Shown here: piece by piece, positions 1 through 11,575 of the stretch
Numbering within the stretch: position 1 is the stretch's first letter
How the letters are laid out: each line of letters opens with the position of its first letter
Notes under the pieces: generated by a model
Told to the model about the DNA's origin: nothing
The model's database searches: none
The model's input: only the letters and a program-made list of their open reading frames with translations
Translations under genes and position numbers: made by a program
DNA from: Drosophila miranda
Lineage: Eukaryota; Arthropoda; Insecta; Diptera; Drosophilidae
Assembly (NCBI RefSeq): GCF_003369915.1
Contig: NW_022881625.1
Location: 7,254,001 to 7,318,000, forward strand
Length of the DNA: 64,000 bases
Direction: 5' to 3'

Positions 1-29
1 CTGCTGCTTGTCTTTTCTTGTAGTTGTAG

Positions 30-482
30 TCTCCGTCCGACGCAGTGCAACACAACAACAATCAATGTTCTTTGATTCTTGCTGTTTGCTGCCGTCGTTT
101 TGTCGCTTCTGCTTCCTTTGGAACGAACGCACTCAGATTGTCGTCTCTGTGCCGCTTGTCTCCTTGTAGCTCTAGCCTCTCAGACGCAATGCACAACAAC
201 AACAACGAAGGTTTTGATTCTTGCTGTGTTTGCTGCCGTCTGCCGTCGTTTTGTCGCTTCTGCTCTCTTTGGAACGAACGCGCTCAGATTGTCGTCTCTG
301 TGCCGCTTGTCTCCTTGTAGCTCTAGCCTCTCAGACGCAATGCACAACAACAACAACGAAGGTTTTGATTCTTGCTGTGTTTGCTGCCGTCTGCCGTCAT
401 TTTGTCGCTTCTGCTCTCTTTGATTTCCACGCGCTCAGATTGTCGTCTCTGTGCCGCTTGTCTCCTTGTAGCTCTAGCCTCG
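30..482. repeat. Tandem repeat of about 151 bases, about three units
   Basis: Direct repeats share the landmarks CAGACGCAATGCACAACAAC (at 181 and 332) and GTCTCCTTGTAGCTCTAGCC (ending near 177, 327 and 479). The two clearest starts are 151 bases apart, and a more divergent unit precedes them from about position 30. Each unit can be read as short leucine/cysteine/serine-rich ORFs in several frames, which follows from the repetition and is not evidence of a gene. The array is cut by the start of the window, so its full length is unknown. Confidence 0.85.
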
Positions 483-1800
483 TGTTCGCCAAAATTTCCA
501 AATACACGCACAAATCTCACTTGCAAATGTTGTTGTCTTGGGCTTATCTTCGGACGAGCCCCCAATTTGTAGTAGTTTAAGTTGCTTGATGGCAACGAGT
601 AACATTTATTTGATAAGTATGTTGGACTTAAAATTATAACAGCTCCAAGTTTTACAAGTATGTTTGTGAATAATTATATGCGTGTACGTCTGATGCGTGG
701 CTGAACTGACAACTGACTGATCTCTCTCTCTTGCTATCGGCTCTCTCAGAGCCGATTACTGCTCTATCCCGACGACACGACGAAAACACGACCGCTTCGT
801 GTCTCTCTCTTTCCTTCGTTTCCTACATGTATATTATATAGATGTGCAAGAATATGCTAATTTAAAATGCGTACGTATAGATATGTAAGATAAATACATA
901 TGTATGTACATATGTGCAGTATGTATGAATCGTTATTTTGTTGGTAGTATAATTAGTTAAATAAGGAGGCGCAGTGATTTGTTATTTTATTTCCTTATAA
1001 AACCGACAAACTTTGGAACGTTGAGCATGCACGGAATAAACCACAAAAATAATTGCAAGAATATGCCTTTATGTTTGTTGCCAGCCGCTTGGATTGCGTT
1101 GCGATGTGTACATACATGTATGTATGTATGTATGTTAGCAACGAAAGCTCAGCTGGTAGCTGGAGAGGTAAGAATATTATTTACACTGGATCGGAAGCTG
1201 AACGCAGGAGTTAGCTCGGATCAAATTAAACCTTTGGAGAAGTAGGAAGCCACAGCCGTTGGCAGAACGAAGTATGTTTTAATTTGGAGCTAGAGCGAGA
1301 AATAAATACATACACATGCATGTACATATGCCACGGGAACTCGGACTGGGATGGAAAACTCGCACAAAATCACTGCACTGTTGTTAGGCACAATCGAAGA
1401 GTACTTATCTTGAACTTGGAGCGATTCGCCGATGCTGGCTGGGGTGAGCTTCTCCTTATGGGGAAGGCGAAGATCCGGCTCGAAGGACCAATGCTTGTAG
1501 TGGGGCGGATCGAAGCTCAACTCTCCCACAACGCAATTGCTGTAGCCGTCATAAGAAATGAAAACCGTTATGTTTAGTGGTATATATATAATTATGTGTG
1601 TGTATTTGGTTGGACGGTCGCGCGGTAGATCGGCCGTCTGAAGCAGGGGTGAAATCGTAACTGCTTAACTCTATGCCTTATGGTGCTTTTTCTGCCGTGA
1701 GCGCCGTGTGGATCGTGGATTGTGGATCCGAGCGCCCCTCCGAGCGCGCGAGAGCGAGTTGGGACCGGGGCGCACGGAGTTGGCACAGTGCGCGGAAATT
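483..1800. other. No gene recognised
   Basis: This stretch holds CT-rich and TATG/TGTA microsatellite-like tracts (for example around 1110-1135 and 895-920) and only short ORFs without recognisable domains. No transposon terminus or RNA gene was seen. The last bases, from about 1810, begin to resemble the sequence upstream of the other Cyp12 copies. Confidence 0.5.
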
Positions 1801-1819
1801 GTTTACGGCTGGCCTGAAC

Positions 1820-2081
1820 AGAGAGTCAGATCAATCATAATACTATATTCCTAAATATTCCGTAGAAGGTATAACATAGTCGATCAATTATTTCTGTTTG
1901 GCATTCGCACGCTCCCGCGAACGTGTTTTGGCACTCTCTCTCTCTCTTGTTCTGTTTGTGCTCTGTTATCGGTCAGCTCTTTTTGCAACAAAGCTCTCGC
2001 AGGCCTTTCAAATAGCTAGCTAATGGAATGATTTAGCAGTATAGCTCTAGCAGTGAATGAATTAAGTTCCTAACAAGCAAA
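1820..2081 (+). promoter_or_regulatory. Upstream region of Cyp12 copy A
   Basis: The segment recurs before all three P450 copies (also about 23,090-23,336 and 27,735-28,008), which marks it as part of the duplicated unit. It contains a (CT)n run at 1933-1948, the classical GAGA-factor binding pattern of fly promoters, followed by a conserved AT-rich stretch leading to the start codon. No clear TATA box was assigned. Promoter function is inferred from position and conservation between copies. Confidence 0.5.
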
Positions 2082-2361
2082 ATGTTGAAAGTGCGCAGCG
2101 GTCTATCTATAATTCAGGCGCAAAAAGCAGCCCTCTCTGTCAGCAGTCCGCTGGTAAATATATAGTATACATATAGATCCGATATCACAGTGATATACGT
2201 TTTTAAATCTCTTGTAGCGTTGGCAGACCACAGCAGCTGTAGCAGAGCCCAGAAATGATGCAGAGTGGCTACAAACTCGTCCCTTTTATTTATTTATTTA
2301 TTAAATTAACAAATTCTCTGTTAATAATGGTACTTCGTTACTAAAGGCGGAAAAGGATAAG

Positions 2362-5195
2362 TTAAAAGTTAGCTAAATTTAAATGATTATAAATATTGCA
2401 TGCAATTAGTTTAAGAGACAGTTCAGGGGATAGGGTTTGACAGAGGGAGTTATAATTATGGCATAAAACCCTAAAAGGTTCATGATCAGCATAATTAGAC
2501 CTACATATGGGTAGACGGATAGGCCTAAAAGTACGGGTAGGTCTGGATGGAACGGCCAAGTCAATCTGACCCAAGAGAGTTTGGGAGTCAACAGTCCCAA
2601 GAAGGAGCTTGTGCACGAACATTACGCCATTGCATATTCTGCGATGGTGCAACGACGGCAGGTCAATAAGATTTAGCCTAGACCGGTAGGGTGGCAAGAT
2701 TCTACCCGAGTCCCAGTTAAAGTTCCGAAGGGCAAAAATTAAAAATTGCTTTTGCACGGATTCAATAACAGCCTGCTGCTCTTTAAACTGCGGGCTCCAC
2801 ACACAAGAACAATACTCCAATATAGGACGTACTAACGAGATGTACAGTTGTTTCGTAACGTACGGGTCGTCAAACTCCTTGGACCAACGCTTGATGAACG
2901 CTAAAACACCCTTAGCTTTATTTACAGTTGCAGCTATATGGGTGTTGAAACACATCTTATGATCAAAAAGGACTCCGAGGTCATTTGAACTCGAAATTCG
3001 CTCAAGGACATGATTTCCTAGAACATATGAGACAAAATGAGGAGCGCGACGGTAAAATGTCATAAGTTTGCATTTGGAAAGGTTCAGAAAAAGAAGATTA
3101 GTTGAGCACCACAATAGTAGTTCACTTAGATCAAGTTGAAGGCGTGTGTGCAAATACCAATCAGAGTAAGAAAGACAGATTTTGACATCATCAGCATACA
3201 TTAGTGTAGTAGAGTATGTTATAACTTGAGGAAGGTCGTTCACAAATAAAATAAACAGAAGCGGGCCCAGATGACTTCCCTGTGGCACACCTGAAGTAAC
3301 ATTAACAGTATTTGACAACACGTTAGAAAACAAAACACGTTGAGTACGGTTAGAGAGATAGGACAAAATCCAATCTAGAAGATTCGTTGGGAACCCTAAT
3401 AAAGAGAGCTTTTGAATAAGCAGAGCATGGTTCACAGAATCGAATGCCTTGCTGAAGTCCGTAAAAACTACATCCGTCTGCAAACCAATTTGAATACCAC
3501 GGTGGATTAGGTTAGAAAACTCAAGAAGGTTAGTCGATGTTGAACGATGTCTGAAAAAACCGTGTTGCGACGGAGATATCAAGCTGCAACAAAGATGTTG
3601 CAGTTGCCGGGTGACCAGGAACTCAAGAAGCTTCGGGATGGCGGAAAGCTTTGCGATACCACGATAGTTTTCAATGTTTGATCTTGAACCTTTTTTGTGA
3701 AGCGGAATGATGTAGGACTCATTCCAAATTACTGGGAGACAAGACTGTTCCAAGGAGAGGTTGAAGAGAAAGGTCAAGGGTTTGCAAAGGGACTGGGCAC
3801 AGTGTTTTAAGATGCAACTTGGTACTTTATCTGGACCCGCAGAAAACGATATGTCCATAGATGACAAACCTTCCAGAACAACGCTTTCCTCGAAAAAGGG
3901 CAGAAAAATGCTGTTAGCTTGAGGTAGCTGGTACGGATACGGAGTGGATGCGTTGTAAATATGAGACGAGTACGTTGTTTGGAAAAAGTTAGTGAATAAA
4001 TTTGCAATACCAACAGCAGAAGCTTCTGTTTTGTTCTGGTAATGAAGGGACGGAGGAAAAACGTTTGACTTGCGCTTAGAATTAACGAACGAATAGAATT
4101 TTTTAGGATCACTACGAAAGTTACTACTACATTGTGAAAGGTAATGATTATAACACTGACTATTGACGGCAAGGAACAGAGAGCGAGCGGAGGAGTATAG
4201 AGCTAAGGCCAACGTGGAGCCCGACTTCTGGTACTTTTTATAGAGCCGGGATTTATTATTTTTTAAGTATGACAAATACTTGGAGAACCAGGCTTGGACG
4301 ATACAGGTACAGTGATATCTGGAACAAACGTATTAAGGGCGGAGTAAATAGAACTATAAAACGAGTTAACAGTTGCATCTATGTTCGGTAATGAATAAAG
4401 AAACGACCAATCAACACGCGAGAGATGTAGATCTAAATCAATAAAGTTTGTTTTGCGAAAACACTTTATGTGACAAGGAGCCATGGAACTGTCAGCACCT
4501 CCAGATTGTGTACACTCCAGTGATATCAACAAAGTTGGATGGTAAGGATCTTCAGGGAGAGATATTGGGCTTGCTCTAGATACAGTAGCAAGAGAACCAT
4601 CGTTAACAAAAACGAGGTCAAGAAGTCTGTCCCAAATGTTTTTAACGGCATTAATTTGGACAAGGGAAATATCCGTTAGCCCATTGATAAAGTCATTATG
4701 GCAATTGGGAAACAACAGGTTAGCGTCATTACAAGGCAGCCAAGAAAGAAATGGGAGGTTAAAGTCCCCCATGACAATAATTCGATCATTGCACCCTAAT
4801 GTAGAAACAACATTATTAATTGCTGAAAGGTGGTGTAAGTAAAGCTCAGCATCAGACCTGGGAGGAATGTAAGAGCAGGTTAAATAGAAAAATGCGGAGC
4901 CAACACGAACTTTGACTGCAACAAATTCAATTCCATGAATGTTATTGAATGGGAATAACTCAGATGAGAAAACAGATTTAACTGCAATCAGAACCCCACC
5001 TGCAAAAGATGGGCGGTCCATTCTATAAATAGTGTAACTATCAATGAAAATTTCGTGATCATTGACAGAGGAGTTAAGCCAGGTTTCGGTAAACGCGATG
5101 GCATCGAAATCAAAGGACGCGCTATTAGTATGAATTTGACGCAACTTTCCCAGCAAACTGCGAACGTTCTGATAGTGCATGGAAAAATAGTACAT
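2362..5195 (-). pseudogene. LINE ORF2: APE endonuclease and reverse transcriptase, one frameshift
   Basis: The first 310 codons (5195-4263) form the apurinic-type endonuclease: an MHYQNVRSL start, FTETWL for the metal-binding Glu, MGDFNLP for the catalytic Asp/Asn, and a later region ending near DPYHPTL. The next about 630 codons (4275-2362) form the reverse transcriptase: FTDFSKAFDSVNH (motif A), SGVPQGSHLGPLLF (motif B) and the catalytic YADD (motif C), followed by a thumb-like region ending ILEYCSCVWSP. The two parts are in different frames. A single-base indel around 4285-4295 explains this, because the downstream frame reads sensibly upstream of its first possible start. No RNase H domain is seen. 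The element is therefore incapable of movement as it stands. Confidence 0.88.
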
Positions 5196-5680
5196 CAGTT
5201 TTTTGGAGCATGTTCGGTAATTCTTGGATTCGAGTTCGAATCTTTGGGAAGGAACTCATGCACAATTGTATGCTCAGGCCATATTGACGGTTCTAGAGAA
5301 CAGGATAGTAAAGAATCAGGGAGAAGAATTTTAAAGGATGATATGTTGCGCTTATGTTTAAATGTAAATTTAGTCACAACTATATCAACAGGCGAAGTGT
5401 TAATTTTAGCGGCAAGATGTTGTTTAACATCCTCCGTTGAAGCCTCAGGAATAAGACGAGAAACAAATATTGCTTTCCGAGGGACCACTGCTTTAAGTTG
5501 AAGTCCCGAGCGAGATCGAGATGGTGGAGCCACTCCTAAAAGAGATCTCGGTACAAGGGCAGAGGAATTGGCAGCAATGGCTGTAGCAGGAATTGGAGTA
5601 GGAATTGCAGCAGGAATTGGAGCAGGAATTGGAGCAGGAATTGGAGCAGGAATTGGCAAGACGTCGTCAGCAACCAGCAC
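5195..5680 (-). pseudogene. LINE ORF1, C-terminal part
   Basis: This is the nucleic-acid-binding ORF1 of the element, cut at its 5' end. About 160 residues remain. They start in a run of Pro-Ile-Pro-Ala repeats, followed by a basic segment and an RRM-like stretch (AIFVSRLIPEAS, then DVKQHL), typical of ORF1 proteins in this LINE group. The stop codon TGA (5197-5195) overlaps the ORF2 start codon ATG (5195-5193) as TGATG. No CCHC knuckle is seen in the remaining part. The repeat-rich N-terminus may be partly real and partly expanded by slippage. Confidence 0.7.
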
Positions 5681-7369
5681 ACCCGCAGATTCATCAGATT
5701 GATCAGATTCCTAGTACAACTTTTCTGTCTACTGTTCGGAATTTTATGCCTGGAAGAAAATATAGAAAACTGGACATTGTGAAATTGTTCAAAGCTTTGC
5801 AAGACGACTATGGAAACATATAATATTTACCAGGTATGATGGGAGGTACGTCATACCTGATGACTCACAATCCCAAGGACTTCGAGGTCGTGTTCCGGAA
5901 CGAAGGAGTGTGGCCGCATCGGCCTGGCAGCGATACTCTTCGCTATCATCGGAAGACTCATAGAAAGGATTTCTTCCAGGGAGTGGAGGGAGCTTTACCC
6001 ACACAAGGAAAAACCTGGAGCGACTTTCGATCGGCTGTAAATCCTGTCCTAATGCAGCCGAAGAACGTGCGGCTTTACTATAAGAAGATGTCCCAAGTGA
6101 ACCAGGAGTTTGTGCAACGGTGCGTATGACTGATAATAAATCCCTGTTTACGCTCAAGTATGTTCTCCCCCTTCACAGTATTAAAGCACTCCGTGATATC
6201 GATACCCAGGAAGCTCCAGATGATTTCTTAAACGTTATAAATCGGTGGACCCTCGAGTCAGTCTCTGTGGTGGCTCTGGACAAGCAGTTGGGACTGCTCA
6301 AAGAGTCGGGCGATAACGACCAGGCTGTGTTACTTTTCAAGTACCTGGACGATTTTTTTGAATTAACATCCGATCTGGAGATGAAGCCCTCCATCTGGCG
6401 TTACGTTAAAACACCCAAGCTAATGAAGCTAATGAAGTCCCTAGATGGCGTTCAAGAAATAACTTCAGCGTATGTAGACGAAGCTATAGAGCGTCTAGAG
6501 AAAGAGGCCAAGGAGCGTGTTGTCCGCCCTGAGAGCGAGCAGAGTGTACTGGAAAAGCTGCTCAAGATCGACAAAAAGGTGGCGAGGGTTATGGCCATGG
6601 ACATGCTAATGGCCGGAGTGGATACCGTACGTAGTCTGTTGTTCTCATACTTACCCTTATCTCATACATCCTTTTTTTCCAGACCTCAAGTACCTTTACA
6701 GCGGCCTTGCTGTGCCTTGCCAAGAATCCGGAGAAGCAGGCCGTACTCCGAGAAGAGGTGATGAAGGTTCTACACCACAAGGACTCCGAATTCACTGAGG
6801 CATCGATGAAGAACGTTCCCTATCTACGTGCCTGCATTAAAGAGTCACAACGGATCTATCCTTTGGTCATCGGCAATGGCCGATTTCTCAATCGGGACAG
6901 CGTTTTGAGCGGATACCAAGTGCCAGCTGGTACCTGTGTGTCGATGGTTCCCCTGAGCTTGCTATCAAGCGAGGAGCACTTCCCCAAGGCTGCTGAGTTC
7001 CTGCCAGAACGTTGGATTCGTAACGCCACAGACTCCAACGGGCAATGCCCGGCAAATGACTTGAAGCTGAAGAATCCGTTTGTGTTCTTGCCCTTCGGAT
7101 TTGGACCCCGGATGTGCGTTGGAAAGCGCATCGTGGACATGGAGCTCGAGCTGGGCATCGCTCGACTCATTCGGAACTTTAGCATCGAGTTCAATCATCC
7201 CACGGAGAACGCTTTCCGCTCCTCCCTGATCAATTTGCCCAACAGTAAACACATTTCTCATCCTAAATTATCTTTACAACTGGAAAACCTTGAAGGAACT
7301 TATTTGCAATATAAAGTAGGTGTTTTTTTGGCCGCACGTCAATCAGAATCAACTTGTTTTGTGCTTTGA

Positions 7370-7544
7370 GGCATGAGGCAAATCAAGCACACAAAATTTT
7401 CATTGTGCAATTTGTGCCAACACGAGAGGCGTCACTTATCTGTGCGGAGGCATTTTCCTTGAGCAACACATTGTGCAATCGAAATCCTGCACACATCACA
7501 TAAATTCCTTCCATTCGCGAATACAAGACCCATTCCTATTGGCT
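7370..7544 (+). other. P450-feo intergenic segment / feo 5' leader
   Basis: About 175 bases separate the end of the P450 reading from the feo start codon, with the sequence conserved in all three units. It holds no separate gene. In copy B small indels here open the frame so that P450 exon 4 reads straight into feo. Confidence 0.6.
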
Positions 7545-7829
7545 ATGGTTGACCCAACCTCCATCAAGGGAGAGATCCTTGAGATGACTGGAGAGCATGT
7601 GGAGCAGCTCCATTCAATGTGGTCCCTCATGTTCGAGCCGAAGACATGCGAGGACTTTCTGCACAAACTCAAGGCGCACGCGGATAATTTCTATACGGAT
7701 CTGCTGACCGAGCCGCGGGAGAAGCAGGCGGCCATCCTGGATGACATAGCCGCACTCCGAGCCGAGGCCAGCGACCTCACCCAACTCCTCCATGAGACGG
7801 TGGACATTGGTCAGAGGCCCGACGATGTG
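7545..7829 (+). pseudogene. feo: fascetto (feo) copy A, N-terminal 95 codons
   Basis: Feo is the fly PRC1/MAP65/Ase1 protein. It cross-links antiparallel microtubules of the central spindle and is needed for cytokinesis. The start [12 protein letters not shown] and the segments [28 protein letters not shown] and ETVDIG..PDDV match the dimerisation/rod N-terminus of that family. The ORF breaks off at 7829, where the LTR of a Gypsy-type element begins. The feo sequence resumes only at 21,822, and about 690 bases of feo (copy B 25,660-26,345) are missing between the two parts. This copy therefore lacks part of the rod as well as being split. Confidence 0.85.
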
Positions 7830-9737
7830 TGTAGTGGCCAGTGAAGCAAACCCAGATTAAATTCCCTAATAATTTCCCAGATATAAAGCAGATTCAAATC
7901 ACGCGCCAACTTGATTAGTTCGAACACCAAGGCTTAAAAAACAGCTACTTCGAATATGGAGCTTTAATTGCTCGAATGTTCTTTTTCGTCTCTCGAGACC
8001 GAATTCCATGGAAGGGTCCCGTTAAAGCTCGTCTATGCCGCTTAAGTCGACAGCGACGGTGAACACGCGGATCAATTCCATTTTTCTTCCAAAACACTTC
8101 GGTTGTGCCTGTGCCAATAGTGCCAAACTCTAGTGGAAGTTCACGTGTCCCTGTATTACATAATACATACCAAATTACATAACTGCAAGTCGGCGGAGAA
8201 TCGACTAAAAAGCAAGATCAAGCTATATTGTGTGGTGAAAGTGCAAAGTGCTACGTAGAAAAAAAAGAGAAAAAAGATTTTAGAGGAAAGCAGGTTTGGT
8301 ACATTCACTGAATTCCGAATCTATTACAGAATCTCTTGGTCACTGGAGATCTGCCGTGCTTTGGCGCTCTCACGCCTAACCCCCCACGCAACCTCCAGTG
8401 TCTTATTTTTGGCCGCTTCGAATTACCAGCGTTTCCGTTGTACGGACGATCTGTATCGACTTTTGAATGCCCTCTAAGCGTATCTTGCGAGATGCAAATC
8501 AACATCCTTGATGCGGAATCGACAACGCCTAGGAATTAAAGTGGAAATTTATGTCAGCTAAAATTGTGCAGAAGATGTGAATACAAGATCAGGAATCGGA
8601 ATTTAGGGTGACCTGTGTCGTGGACAACATGTGATCATCGATTCGTGAGTACGAACATACCCGCGAAATAGCAGGGTATAGCAGCGGTGCAGCGTAATGA
8701 AAGGGAGAGCGTGATAGCTCAGACGCCAAGAGCGAGCTTTCGTTCGAAGAGAATTCGGACATATGCGTGCGTATGCACACACATATAAACGTGCATTAAT
8801 TTGATCATCGACATTCTCTTTGCTTTGTCTTGTTCTTTTCTTTTGCTTGCATTCTTGTGTTTGCACTGCAATTAAATTTGACTTTAAATGTAAAGTCATA
8901 TAAACATATACAGTTATCTTAAGGAATATCTTTCCTATAGAATAAATTTCTTTATCATATTTCTTAAGTCCTTTCCTAATCAACTCAATGTTAAGCCTTG
9001 ATTCCCTCTGGCAATGTCGGCCAAAATGTCATTCTTTAACTCTTTACTATTTTTATATAATTAATATTGTTCCACAGCTACCGAAGCAGTTCATTGGGCC
9101 CAACGAGCTCGTCAAGGAAAGTGTTTGAATTTGGTAATGATCATTAGTTTCGTATTGAATGGAAATGTTGACCTTCGTGAGTAAAAAGGCTCAGTTTTGC
9201 TATGAATTGTATTTTATATTCTTAAGTTAATGAACCTTTTGTTATATATGAATCTTTTGAATCTTGATTAATAGAAATATTTTGATTTAACATGAATTTG
9301 GAATAAATAACAACCATTCTGTCTAAGTACATAATGCCAATGATGCATTGAGTGTAATAATGCAGCGGTAGTTACGTTAGGGGCCATGCCAACATCGTTC
9401 CACGCATTGCCGAAGGTAGGGAGGGTATAGAGGAACTAGTGATCTCCTACACCTAGGATCACTAAATTAAATACGCGACTACCGGATTCCTTCTTGCCAT
9501 CTATGCCGACCGGGGATTGATTACATTTGTTTTTTTTTGTTTTGATCAAAGTAGATTCTGTGTCAGTGCACTTAAACTTTTATAATATGGCGAGAACCAG
9601 GAAGTATAGGGATAGGAAAGACCCCGACCCCATCCGGCGAGCTGAGCCCAGAGCGCAGTATAGTGCACTAACCCCGATTCCCTTTCCTGCTGAGGCTGCA
9701 TTGCCAACAAGATTTAACCAGCCCGTAGCCCGTAACA
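7830..9737 (+). repeat. 5' long terminal repeat, about 1.9 kb
   Basis: It starts TGTAGTGGCCAGTGAAGC and ends near CCCGTAACA. The same sequence with a few percent substitutions and small indels lies at 19,917-21,818. The length is unusually large for a fly Gypsy element. The LTR contains short ORFs but none that looks coding. A likely transcription start or polyadenylation site could not be fixed. Confidence 0.9.
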
Positions 9738-9745
9738 ATATAAAA

Positions 9746-9763
9746 TGGCGCCCAACGTGGGGC
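9746..9763 (+). other. Primer binding site, tRNA-Lys (CTT)
   Basis: TGGCGCCCAACGTGGGGC lies 8 bases after the LTR. It is the reverse complement of the 3' end of animal tRNA-Lys(CTT) including CCA, as I know that tRNA. It would prime minus-strand DNA synthesis. The second internal region lacks this site because of a deletion. Confidence 0.85.
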
Positions 9764-10360
9764 CGAAGACGAAACGACGTGTTATAATCGGAAAAGTGTA
9801 GAAAAGATTCGATTATTTCCAGATGAGGATAATTCCGAACGGTTGGAGTAATCTTCGTGCTTCACGGTTAAGCTCTGTTAATACATCCATTAGCCTGTTA
9901 ATTAGAAAATTCGGTATATCGTGTAGACGTGTAGTCAGCTTTTGGAATGGAGATTTCAATTCGACTGAGTAGGGATTGGTCTACCAAGAAATGACGGCGT
10001 GAACTGTATAGATGTCTGAAGAAAATATTTTAGTAGAATAAAGATGTTAGTGCCGTGTATCTGAGCTGTGGAATTTGCGATTGCAATTCAGGATTTTGTA
10101 TTGATCGACCCAACCAGACGCACGACCACTTTCAACTTTATAGGCACCTGACTTGTTCGGTACTTGGAATGGCGGGTCTTAGAGAAACTTTGAGTTCCCG
10201 ACGAGTATCAGACATAGTCTAATAGGAACCTTTAATATCCATTTAATTCAATAATCATAGAGGCAGAAGAGAGGAGTTACACATCGATGTAGAATTGGCA
10301 TTTGTGGAAAAGACAGAAAATATTTTGCGGATTGGAAAAAAAAAAAAATTAAGAGGAAAT

Positions 10361-11575
10361 ATGGCCAGTAAAGATAATAGCTTTGAAACTGCATTAAATC
10401 AGCATGGCTATTGTCGCATTTGCCACGATAAACTTGAGAAAGATCAATTGTTTGCCACGACACCGTGTCAACATCAATTTCACCATTCCTTTTTGACCGA
10501 TTGGCTTAAGAGTTCACCGAGTTGTCCAACCTGTCGCGGACTATGCACTACAGAATTGTTAGTTCGGGGAAATGTTGATTTGGCGACGGAATTAAATAAC
10601 GCGGACCTTGCAGAGGTAGGAGATTCGAACACTGAAGGAATTCCCCTCGATGCGCCAGGGCCAAGTGGAAGTAGATTTCGAGGTAGAGGCAGAGGCGCTA
10701 TTCCCAAGTCAAATATAGTAACGAGATCTAAGCAAAGGGAGGGAAATCATACCCCTACAGACCCAACTAGCCAATCGCTGAATTCATCTGACGCCATGGA
10801 TAAAAGTGTAATTGTTAATTTGGTAAGGTCAATGATGGGCACCCAACAAAAGACGTTGTTGGAGAAACTAACCGCCCATATAGAGACAGCATTGAGCCAT
10901 CAGCAGAGTTCGTTTCAATTGAGATCGGGACTTGCGGAGCAGGCTTCGAATTATCAGCATGTACCAGAAGACGTTAGGAGTAGAGCAAGCCAAGAGGCAG
11001 ACTTAAGGAATACTAGCAATCGCTCTTCAGTTTCAATTTCACCAGAAAAGGTAGGACATGTTATTCAACACTGGAAGGTAAAGTTTGACGGTAGTAAGGA
11101 CGGTCTATCGGCCACAGAATTTATTTACCGGGTACGTTCCTTGACGGCACAGACCCTGGGAAACAATTTCCAGCTGGTTTGCGATCATTTGCACTTATTG
11201 TTATCCGCAAAAGCAGGTGATTGGTTCTGGCAGTTCCATCGTAAACATGAAGAGTTCGCGTGGGAGACTTTTTGTCTGGCATTAAGGGATAAATATGACG
11301 ATGCTGCCACGGATGTCGACATATGGCGTAGAATCGCGAAACGAAAGCAAGGGGAAAATGAACCTTTTGATTCCTATCAGAATAGTATAGAAGAGTTGGT
11401 GAATAGACTCGAGCGTAGCCTACCAGAATGCGACCTTGTTAAGCTGTTGATTGACAATTCGAAAAGTACACTTCATCACGAGTTACTACATTTGAATATC
11501 ACTTCGATAAAGAAATTACTTTTAGAGGTTAAAAAGCACGAACAATTTTATTCGGAACTTCGAAACCCTTCTTGA
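10361..11575 (+). CDS. Gag with N-terminal RING-H2 finger (copy 1)
   Basis: I chose the ATG at 10,361 because copy 2 (16,054) starts at the same point. Residues about 15-55 form a RING-H2-like finger: CRIC, then CQHQFHH, then CPTC. An Arg/Gly-rich stretch (GRGRGAIPK) follows near residue 110. The Retrotrans_gag-like core lies in the second half (KVKFDGSKDGLSATEFIYRV, GDWFWQF, RDKYDDAATDVDIW). The frame ends at TGA 11,573, and the zinc-knuckle segment continues in the +1 frame. In the host cell Gag would form particles; a RING finger would suggest ubiquitin-ligase-type or protein-interaction activity, which is inference. In copy 2 the core is deleted but the RING part remains. Confidence 0.8.
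   Translation: MASKDNSFETALNQHGYCRICHDKLEKDQLFATTPCQHQFHHSFLTDWLKSSPSCPTCRGLCTTELLVRGNVDLATELNNADLAEVGDSNTEGIPLDAPGPSGSRFRGRGRGAIPKSNIVTRSKQREGNHTPTDPTSQSLNSSDAMDKSVIVNLVRSMMGTQQKTLLEKLTAHIETALSHQQSSFQLRSGLAEQASNYQHVPEDVRSRASQEADLRNTSNRSSVSISPEKVGHVIQHWKVKFDGSKDGLSATEFIYRVRSLTAQTLGNNFQLVCDHLHLLLSAKAGDWFWQFHRKHEEFAWETFCLALRDKYDDAATDVDIWRRIAKRKQGENEPFDSYQNSIEELVNRLERSLPECDLVKLLIDNSKSTLHHELLHLNITSIKKLLLEVKKHEQFYSELRNPS

Larger units (their letters stand above)
2286..5699 (-). mobile_element. 5'-truncated non-LTR retrotransposon (LINE) in P450 exon 2
   Basis: Comparison with copies B and C gives the empty site: the P450 bases ending CTCGTCCCTT and resuming TGATCAGATTCC are contiguous there and 3.4 kb apart here. 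On the minus strand the order is ORF1 fragment, endonuclease, reverse transcriptase, then a 3' tail of TAAA-type repeats (2285-2305 on the plus strand). The 5' end is lost inside ORF1. The endonuclease and RT style suggests the Jockey/CR1 assemblage of APE-type LINEs; the family was not assigned. No clear target-site duplication is visible, beyond one or two T residues. Confidence 0.9.
2082..7369 (+). pseudogene. Cyp12-family mitochondrial cytochrome P450, copy A (disrupted)
   Basis: This is a class-I (mitochondrial) insect P450 of the Cyp12 family. Such enzymes take electrons from ferredoxin and often act on xenobiotics. Exon 1 (2082-2153) encodes a basic presequence-like start, MLKVRSGLSII. 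Exon 2 starts at 2218 after a TAG acceptor, is interrupted at about 2286 by a 3.4-kb LINE and resumes at about 5700, ending at 6119. Exon 3 is 6179-6626. Exon 4 starts at 6683 after an intact AG. The I-helix motif AGVDT/TSS spans the exon 3-4 junction; the K-helix ESQR (ExxR), PERW and the haem loop [12 protein letters not shown] lie in exon 4. Besides the LINE, exon 2 has a nonsense codon TAA at 5821-5823 where copies B and C have TTA. After NLPNS the reading resembles no P450 C-terminus, so the last coding part is probably missing. The exact Cyp12 member is not resolved. Confidence 0.85.

Noticed and set aside
8303..8990. ORFs inside the LTRs (start MIRKGLKKYDKEIYSI, minus strand)
   Set aside because: Composition is that of non-coding LTR, and no motif or relative was recognised. 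Both LTRs keep it only through common origin.
9746..9763. A tRNA-Lys gene fragment
   Set aside because: It is on the complementary strand, 18 bases long and located right after an LTR. This is a primer binding site.
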